From JAXLZZ01 sp046350675 (GTDB taxonomy: Bacteria; Patescibacteriota; Saccharimonadia; Saccharimonadales; UBA4665), in contig JAXLZZ010000008.1 of assembly GCA_046350675.1 (NCBI GenBank), positions 1 to 64,000 on the forward strand: a stretch of DNA of 64,000 nucleotides, read 5' to 3'. Of the stretch, positions 45,301 to 54,300 are shown piece after piece. The notes under the pieces were generated by a model. That model ran no database searches. It was given only the letters and a program-made list of their open reading frames with translations, and was not told where the DNA came from. Each line of letters starts with the position of its first letter. The first letter of the stretch is position 1. Made by a program: the position numbers and the translations under genes.

Positions 45301-48300
45301 CCGCGGTGATGCGAGTATAGTAATCTTGTCCGCTACCGCCGGTGTTATCTACAAAAATAATATCGCCATTCGCAAAAGCGCCGGCCGCAGACAGTGTAAT
45401 AGTTGTAACATTTGTGCCTCCCGTGCCGCTGGTTGTACCCGTAGTGCCAGTCGCCACCGCATTGGCTACCAGGTCGCCGTTAGCAATCAGCTTATTGTTG
45501 CTGGTTGTATCAGCTGTAAATAGTGCATTGCCGCCGGAATTTTGAATCTGGAATTTAGTAGCGCTATTGCCCCCAGCGGCACCGCCTATCATAAGCGCAT
45601 CGTCGGTGGTTAAAGTGTCTGCTGCACTGCGGTAGAGGTTGGTGTCGCCACCGATAGTGATGCCTGTGTTACTGCCAGTTGAGCTGAGTTGTAGTGTTGT
45701 CTTACCGCCGTTGTTGCTGATATCCACGGCCGACCCCGTGCCAACCGTTCCCGAGGCGGAGGTCAGCGTCAATTGACTGCTGCCGCCCGACGCGACTGCG
45801 AGCGCGCCATTGGCTGTGAGGTTAAGTGAGGTGCCAAGGCTAACGGTATTTGAGCCACCTTGTAGCGTAAGGTTACCAATAGTGGTGCTAATAGTGCTGG
45901 CTGCGCCAGCCGTGACAGTGATAGCGCTCGCGCTCACGAGACTGATAGCTCCGGCTGCGCTGTTGCCAATGCTCACGGTGCCGGTGCTTGTACCGGTGTT
46001 GATATTAGTGTTGTTGTTGCTGTTATTGTTGAGCTGGACGGTGCCGCCGGCGATTGTGCTAGCACCGGTAATTGTCGCGCCGCCAGCCGAGACAGTCAGG
46101 CCACCACTGGTAACGGTCGCGCCGCTAGCTACCGTCAGTGTACCGGCAATCGTAGAACTACCGATGCCATTGACAGTTAGAACGCCTGCTTGAACACTAT
46201 CACCTGCTTCGTTGACGCTGTACTTACTGCTGCCATTGACCTGTAGATTGATCAAGTTGCCGGTAAAACCATTGGCAGCGTTAATCACCGTGTTGCCGGC
46301 GTAGGTCAAGGTGGTGCCAGACTCGCTCAGACCAGAGTCTGCAACGGTGTTAGAAGCAGTAAACTTGGCCAATTTGCCCGGGGTACCGCTACCCAGCACG
46401 CCGCCGCCCGTACCTGCACAGTTGGCCAGAGTCAGCAGACAGACGGTGTCACTAGAGCCACCGGCGATACTCGGGAGCTGGATGGTGGCGTTACCGGTGC
46501 CGGTAGGATTCAAGCCCTGTAGCACGACTAGTCGTGAGGATGTGGAGTTGGCCAGATTCAAGCTACCTGTGACCGATGCGCCAACGCCAAGCGTCAGTCC
46601 GCCTGCTCCCTGCACCGCCACCGTACCCGTAAAGTTAGCGCTGCTACTGATAGTCTGGCCGTTGATTAGACCGGAAGTGATAGTTCCGCTGCCGGCATTG
46701 ATGTTGGCGTTGTTGGTGACAATACCCCCATTGGCATTGAGTTGACCAGTCAAGGTGGTGGCACCGGTTACGGCTAGGGTTGATGAAATAGCCGCTGTGC
46801 CGGAGACTTGCAGTGTGGCGCCACCGCTGGTCACTGATGAGCCGATACCGACTTCTCCCGTTGAAGCAACAACTAAGCGTCGTGTCAGCGAGGTGTCAGA
46901 AGTTAGTGATTTGGTAGCAATATACACATTACCCGCACCACCGCCAGCGCTATTAGCCTGTATATCAGTACCGATGCTGGCGTATCTTCCTATGTTGGTG
47001 TCGGCAACAGCGCCAAGCACTACTTCACCGCCGCCGTTAACTGTAAAGCTATTATTAGTGAGCAAGATACGAGCGTCCTTTTGGCCGACTGTGGTCGAAG
47101 TCGTTGCTGGGCCAGTAACAGTTAGCGTATTACCAAGACTCGTTGTGCTGGTAACTGCAAGTGTACTCTGTAGCGTGGTTGCCCCGGCTACGACGAGAGC
47201 ATCATCGGTCTTAAGCGTGTCGGCAGCTGAGCGGTAGAGGTTGGTGTCAGTGCCGATAAGCAGTCCCCCCGAAGAGCCAGTGGCCAGCACGCTCAAGCGG
47301 CCGTTGGAGTCAATGGTTAGTCTCTGAGCACCGGCGGTCTCGTCGGATATCGAGAAGGTACCGGCACGCGAACCAACCACAAACTGTCGACCCGTTCCTG
47401 ACGCAGTATCACTGAAGTACATGCTGGCAGCGTTCCAGACTACAGAGCTGTCGCCCGTCAGTTCAATCGGGCCGCCCTGGACACCAAACTTGCTGCCACC
47501 GCTATAGCCACCGACCGATAAGTAGCCACCGATGGCGGCGTTGTTCGTAACAGATAGGGCCGTACCTGCTGCACTGAAGGTATTGGCAGCACTAAAGTTG
47601 TTGGCTTGGTTCAAGTAGGCCACATTATTGAGGGTGCCTGCGGTGTTGATGTTGGCCCCACCCAGCTGGATGGCGCCGGTGGCGTTGAAAGTGCCGGTAG
47701 CCGTTATCACGCTGCCACTTTCACTCAACAATGAGTCACCAATCGTCCCAGCACCGGTGAACTTAGCAATCGTGCCGGTAGTACCGCTGCCGGTGATGCC
47801 ACCGCCACTGCCAGCACAGTTGCCCAGGGTGACAAGACAGACATCATCAGTTGAGCCACCGGCGATAGTCGGAATACGAATGGTGGCATTACCAGTACCA
47901 CTTGGGTTAAGACCCTGAATGATAACCTGTCGTGAAGATGATGAGTTTGCTAGGTAGAGACTGCCGGCAGTGGTACCTGGTGTACCAATACTGACACTAG
48001 CTCCTTGGACAGCCAGGGTGCCGGTGAAGACAGGGCTACTGACAATGTCGAGCGTATTGCTGCTGAAGCCACCACCAGCGGTGCCGCTGACCGTACCAGT
48101 CAGATTACCGCTGCCGGTGAAGCTCAGGCTAGTGTTACCTTGGGCGGCGGTGCCGCTGGTAGAACCGTAACTCACATTAAGCGTTGTGCTACTACCAAGA
48201 GCTACACTACCACCGCCGGTCAAGCCAGTACCAGCAGTAACAGTGAGAGCACCGCTACCTACCAGACGAGCGTTGGCGACAGTGCCGGTTGTAATAGCGG

Positions 48301-51300
48301 TACCGTTGAGGTTTGTTAGAGCTGAAGCATTGAGTGCTGGCAAGTAGCCTGAGCCATCAAGCTGTACGAGCTGGTTAGCGCCGTTGAAGGTGTTGCCCTG
48401 GAGCGTAACGTTGCTGCTGAGATAGGTGTCTCCGACCGTACCAGAGCTGATGTTGCTGCCGTTGAGGTTCGTTATACCTGAGCCATTGCCAGTGAAGGTA
48501 TTGCTACCAATGTTGATATTGCCAAACCCACTAGCGATGCTACCAGCACTCAGGGCTCCGGTGCCGGTGATGTTGCTGAAGGTACCAGCCTGCAAATCGG
48601 CGTTGACAATTGCGCCGGTACTCAACACCCCACTCCCATTGGTGTGGACGACACCGGCGCTGTTAAGGCCAGAGAAAGTGATGGTGCCAGCGGCGGTCAA
48701 GCCACCACTGATACTAGCACCGCCGGTTGTAACACTGAGAGCTCCATTGAGAGTTAGGCCAGCAAAGGTTGGTGTGGCAGCAGTGCTGATGCCTTGGATA
48801 GTGTTGACCGTACCACTACTGACACTGAAGTTAGTACTGTTGAACTGGGCGATGCCCTTCTGTGAAGTTGAAGCGTCGTCGATGGTGATGGTGCCAGCCG
48901 AACCGCTGGAGTTGGCTAGAGTCAGTACGCCGGTCTGGCCATCCAGACTGGTCACGCCACCGCCGGCGCCGCCAGTACAAGCGGCGAAGCTCAAAACGCC
49001 GGAACCATTAGACTGAAGGCAGTCGCCGTTCGCTCCCGCTGTGGTTGGCAGGGTGAGTGTGAAGGTAGAGCCCGAAACGCCGGACTGGAGCGTCACGGTA
49101 TTACCATTGGTAGCATTCTTGAAGGCGATAGAACCTGTGTTTGTGCTAGCGGTGCCCAGTGTTAGGCTGCCACTACCTTGCACTACAACACTGCCCGAGG
49201 CCGTCACCACACTGCCCGACTCACTCAAGCTGGAATCGGCGATAGTGCCGCTACCAGTAAACTTAGCAATCTGGCCGCTCGTGCCAGAGCCAGTGATACC
49301 GCCACCACTACCGGCACAGTTGCCTAGAGTTACCAGGCAGACATCATCAGTACTACCACCAGCTATGCTTGGGATTCTAATGGTGGCATTACCGGTACCA
49401 CTTGGGTTTAGACCTTGCAGTATGACTTGGCGGGAGGAGCTAGCATTAGCTAGGTATAAGCTACCAGCTGTAGTACCTGGTGTACCAATACTGACACTAG
49501 CTCCTTGGACAGCCAGGGTGCCAGTGAAGTTCGCACTGGAGCTGATGGTTTGGCCGTTATAGGTGCCACCGGTGACGGTGCTAGCTACAGCAAGTGTGCC
49601 AGTGAAATTAGCGGCACTAGAGATAGTCTGACCATTGATGTTGCCAGAAGTGATAGTGCCACCAATACTCACGTCATTCGTCACACTCAACGCCGTACCA
49701 GCCGCACTGAAGGTATTGGCTGCACTGAAGTTATTAGCTTGGTTCAAGTAGGCGACGTTGGTAAGCGTGCCTGCTGTATTGATGTCTGCGCCACCAAGCT
49801 GTAATGCGGTCGTGGCATTGACGGTACCGCCCTGGACGGTAGCAGTGGTAGTGATGTTATTGCCTGTAGAGATAGTGCCAAACCCACTAGCGATGCTACC
49901 AGCACTCAGGGCTCCGGTGCCGGTGATGTTGCTGAAGGTACCGCTGGCTAGGTTGCTATTGGTGATCTTACCATTGACGATGGCACTGCCGTTGTACTGG
50001 AGGACATCACCACTGCTTATTGAGCTGATGGTCAGTGTAGTACCTTGGAGCTTGGCAATGGTTGGGTTTGGATAGGTGCCGGTTAGGTCACCACCAGCTG
50101 CACCAGAAGCACCGGCACAGTTGCCAAGGGTGTAGAGACACACCGTATCTGTACTACCACCAGCTATGGTTGGGAATTGGATGGTGGCATTCCCCGTACC
50201 GCTTGGGTTTAAGCCCTGTAGGATGACTTGGCGAGATGAGCTAGAGTTGGCGAGGTAGAGTGAGCCAGTAGTGGTACCTGGTGTACCAATACTGACACTA
50301 GCTCCTTGGACAGCTAGGGTACCGGTGAAGACAGGGCTACTGACAATGTCGAGCGTATTGCTGCTGAAGCCACCACCAGCGGTGCCGCTGACCGTACCAG
50401 TCAGATTACCGCTGCCGGTGAAGCTCAGGCTAGTGTTACCTTGGGCGGCGGTGCCGGCCCCACTGCCATAGGTGACACTCAACGTCGGCGTGCTGCCTGC
50501 TCCGCTGTTGCCAGTGGTACTGAGGCCGGTGAGTGTACCGAGAGTGGCCACGTAGTTACCCGTGGTCTCTGAGCCCAGAGCTACAGCGCCGGTACTCAAC
50601 ACCCCACTCCCATTGGTGTGGACGACACCGGCGCTGTTAAGGCCAGAGAAAGTGATGGTGCCAGCGGCGGTCAAGCCACCACTGATACTAGCACCGCCGG
50701 TTGTAACACTGAGAGCTCCATTGAGAGTTAGGCCAGCAAAGGTTGGTGTGGCAGCAGTGCTGATGCCTTGGATAGTGTTGACCGTACCACTACTGACACT
50801 GAAGTTAGTACTGTTGAACTGGGCGATGCCCTTCTGTGAAGTTGAAGCGTCGTCGATGGTGATGGTGCCAGCCGAACCGCTGGAGTTGGCTAGAGTCAGT
50901 ACGCCGGTCTGGCCATCCAGACTGGTCACGCCACCGCCGGCGCCGCCAGTACAAGCGGCGAAGCTCAAAACGCCGGAACCATTAGACTGAAGGCAGTCGC
51001 CGTTCGCTCCCGCTGTGGTTGGCAGGGTGAGTGTGAAGGTAGAGCCCGAAACGCCGGACTGGAGCGTCACGGTATTACCATTGGTAGCATTCTTGAAGGC
51101 GATAGAACCTGTGTTTGTGCTAGCGGTGCCCAGTGTTAGGCTGCCACTACCTTGCACTACAACACTGCCCGAGGCCGTCACCACACTGCCCGACTCACTC
51201 AAGCTGGAATCGGCGATAGTGCCGCTACCAGTAAACTTAGCAATCTGGCCGCTCGTGCCAGAGCCAGTGATACCGCCACCACTACCGGCACAGTTGCCTA

Positions 51301-54300
51301 GAGTTACCAGGCAGACATCATCAGTACTACCACCAGCTATGCTTGGGATTCTAATGGTGGCATTACCGGTACCACTTGGGTTTAGACCTTGCAGTATGAC
51401 TTGGCGGGAGGAGCTAGCATTAGCTAGGTATAAGCTACCAGCTGTAGTACCTGGTGTACCAATACTGACACTAGCTCCTTGGACAGCCAGGGTGCCAGTG
51501 AAGTTCGCACTGGAGCTGATGGTTTGGCCGTTATAGGTGCCACCGGTGACGGTGCTAGCTACAGCAAGTGTGCCAGTGAAATTAGCGGCACTAGAGATAG
51601 TCTGACCATTGATGTTGCCAGAAGTGATAGTGCCACCAATACTCACGTCATTCGTCACACTCAACGCCGTACCAGCCGCACTGAAGGTATTGGCTGCACT
51701 GAAGTTATTAGCTTGGTTCAAGTAGGCGACGTTGGTAAGCGTGCCTGCTGTATTGATGTCTGCGCCACCAAGCTGTAATGCGGTCGTGGCATTGACGGTA
51801 CCGCCCTGGACGGTAGCAGTGGTAGTGATGTTATTGCCTGTAGAGATAGTGCCAAACCCACTAGCGATGCTACCAGCACTCAGGGCTCCGGTGCCGGTGA
51901 TGTTGCTGAAGGTACCGCTGGCTAGGTTGCTATTGGTGATCTTACCATTGACGATGGCACTGCCGTTGTACTGGAGGACATCACCACTGCTTATTGAGCT
52001 GATGGTCAGTGTAGTACCTTGGAGCTTGGCAATGGTTGGGTTTGGATAGGTGCCGGTTAGGTCACCACCAGCTGCACCAGAAGCACCGGCACAGTTGCCA
52101 AGGGTGTAGAGACACACCGTATCTGTACTACCACCAGCTATGGTTGGGAATTGGATGGTGGCATTCCCCGTACCGCTTGGGTTTAAGCCCTGTAGGATGA
52201 CTTGGCGAGATGAGCTAGAGTTGGCGAGGTAGAGTGAGCCAGTAGTGGTACCTGGTGTACCAATACTGACACTAGCTCCTTGGACAGCTAGGGTACCGGT
52301 GAAGACAGGGCTACTGACAATGTCGAGCGTATTGCTGCTGAAGCCACCACCAGCGGTGCCGCTGACCGTACCAGTCAGATTACCGCTGCCGGTGAAGCTC
52401 AGGCTAGTGTTACCTTGGGCGGCGGTGCCGCTGGTAGAACCGTAACTCACATTAAGCGTTGTGCTACTACCAAGAGCTACACTACCACCGCCGGTCAAGC
52501 CAGTACCAGCAGTAACAGTGAGAGCACCGCTACCTACCAGACGAGCGTTGGCGACAGTGCCGGTTGTAATAGCGGTACCGTTGAGGTTTGTTAGAGCTGA
52601 AGCATTGAGTGCTGGCAAGTAGCCTGAGCCATCAAGCTGTACGAGCTGGTTAGCGCCGTTGAAGGTGTTGCCCTGGAGCGTAACGTTGCTGCTGAGATAG
52701 GTGTCTCCGACCGTACCAGAGCTGATGTTGCTGCCGTTGAGGTTCGTTATACCTGAGCCATTGCCAGTGAAGGTATTGCTACCAATGTTGATATTGCCAA
52801 ACCCACTAGCGATGCTACCAGCACTCAGGGCTCCGGTGCCGGTGATGTTGCTGAAGGTACCGCTGGCTAGGTTGCTATTGGTGATCTTACCATTGACGAT
52901 GGCACTGCCGTTGTACTGGAGGACATCACCACTGCTTATTGAGCTGATGGTCAGTGTAGTACCTTGGAGCTTGGCAATGGTTGGGTTTGGATAGGTGCCG
53001 GTTAGGTCACCACCAGCTGCACCAGAAGCACCGGCACAGTTGCCAAGGGTGTAGAGACACACCGTATCTGTACTACCACCAGCTATGGTTGGGAATTGGA
53101 TGGTGGCATTCCCCGTACCGCTTGGGTTTAAGCCCTGTAGGATGACTTGGCGAGATGAGCTAGAGTTGGCGAGGTAGAGTGAGCCAGTAGTGGTACCTGG
53201 TGTACCAATACTGACACTAGCTCCTTGGACAGCTAGGGTACCGGTGAAGACAGGGCTACTGACAATGTCGAGCGTATTGCTGCTGAAGCCACCACCAGCG
53301 GTGCCGCTGACCGTACCAGTCAGATTACCGCTGCCGGTGAAGCTCAGGCTAGTGTTACCTTGGGCGGCGGTGCCGGCCCCACTGCCATAGGTGACACTCA
53401 ACGTCGGCGTGCTGCCTGCTCCGCTGTTGCCAGTGGTACTGAGGCCGGTGAGTGTACCGAGAGTGGCCACGTAGTTACCCGTGGTCTCTGAGCCCAGAGC
53501 TACAGCGCCGGTACTCAACACCCCACTCCCATTGGTGTGGACGACACCGGCGCTGTTAAGGCCAGAGAAAGTGATGGTGCCAGCGGCGGTCAAGCCACCA
53601 CTGATACTAGCACCGCCGGTTGTAACACTGAGAGCTCCATTGAGAGTTAGGCCAGCAAAGGTTGGTGTGGCAGCAGTGCTGATGCCTTGGATAGTGTTGA
53701 CCGTACCACTACTGACACTGAAGTTAGTACTGTTGAACTGGGCGATGCCCTTCTGTGAAGTTGAAGCGTCGTCGATGGTGATGGTGCCAGCCGAACCGCT
53801 GGAGTTGGCTAGAGTCAGTACGCCGGTCTGGCCATCCAGACTGGTCACGCCACCGCCGGCGCCGCCAGTACAACTGTCAAAGCTGAGGTTACCGCTAGCG
53901 TCCGTAATCAAGCAGTCACCGTTAGCGCCAAGATCAGTTGGCAGCGTCAGATTGAAGCTAGAATTGGCAACACCGGATTGCAACGTCACAGTGTTGGCAT
54001 TAGTGTCATTGTTGAACACAATCGCCCCATTAACCGTGGAACCTACACCGAGCACCAACCCACCTCCACCCTGTGCCGTAACCGTCCCGCTAAAGGTCGG
54101 GTTATTGATAATGCTGATATCACTACAAGCACCCCCGGACCCAAGCGTAATCACATCGCCGCCGCCGCTCAGATTGCCGGTGCCGCTGGCACAGGTCAGC
54201 GTTACGTTACCCTGGACGGCCGTGCCGGCCCCACTGCCATAGGTGACACTCAACGTCGGTGTACTGCCTGCTCCACTGTTGCCAGTGGTACTGAGGCCGG

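Noticed and set aside
47600..53900. Possible CRISPR array or other non-coding tandem array
   Set aside because: The repeats are kilobase-sized, continuous and in frame with the giant coding sequence; no short repeat-spacer pattern and no cas genes.
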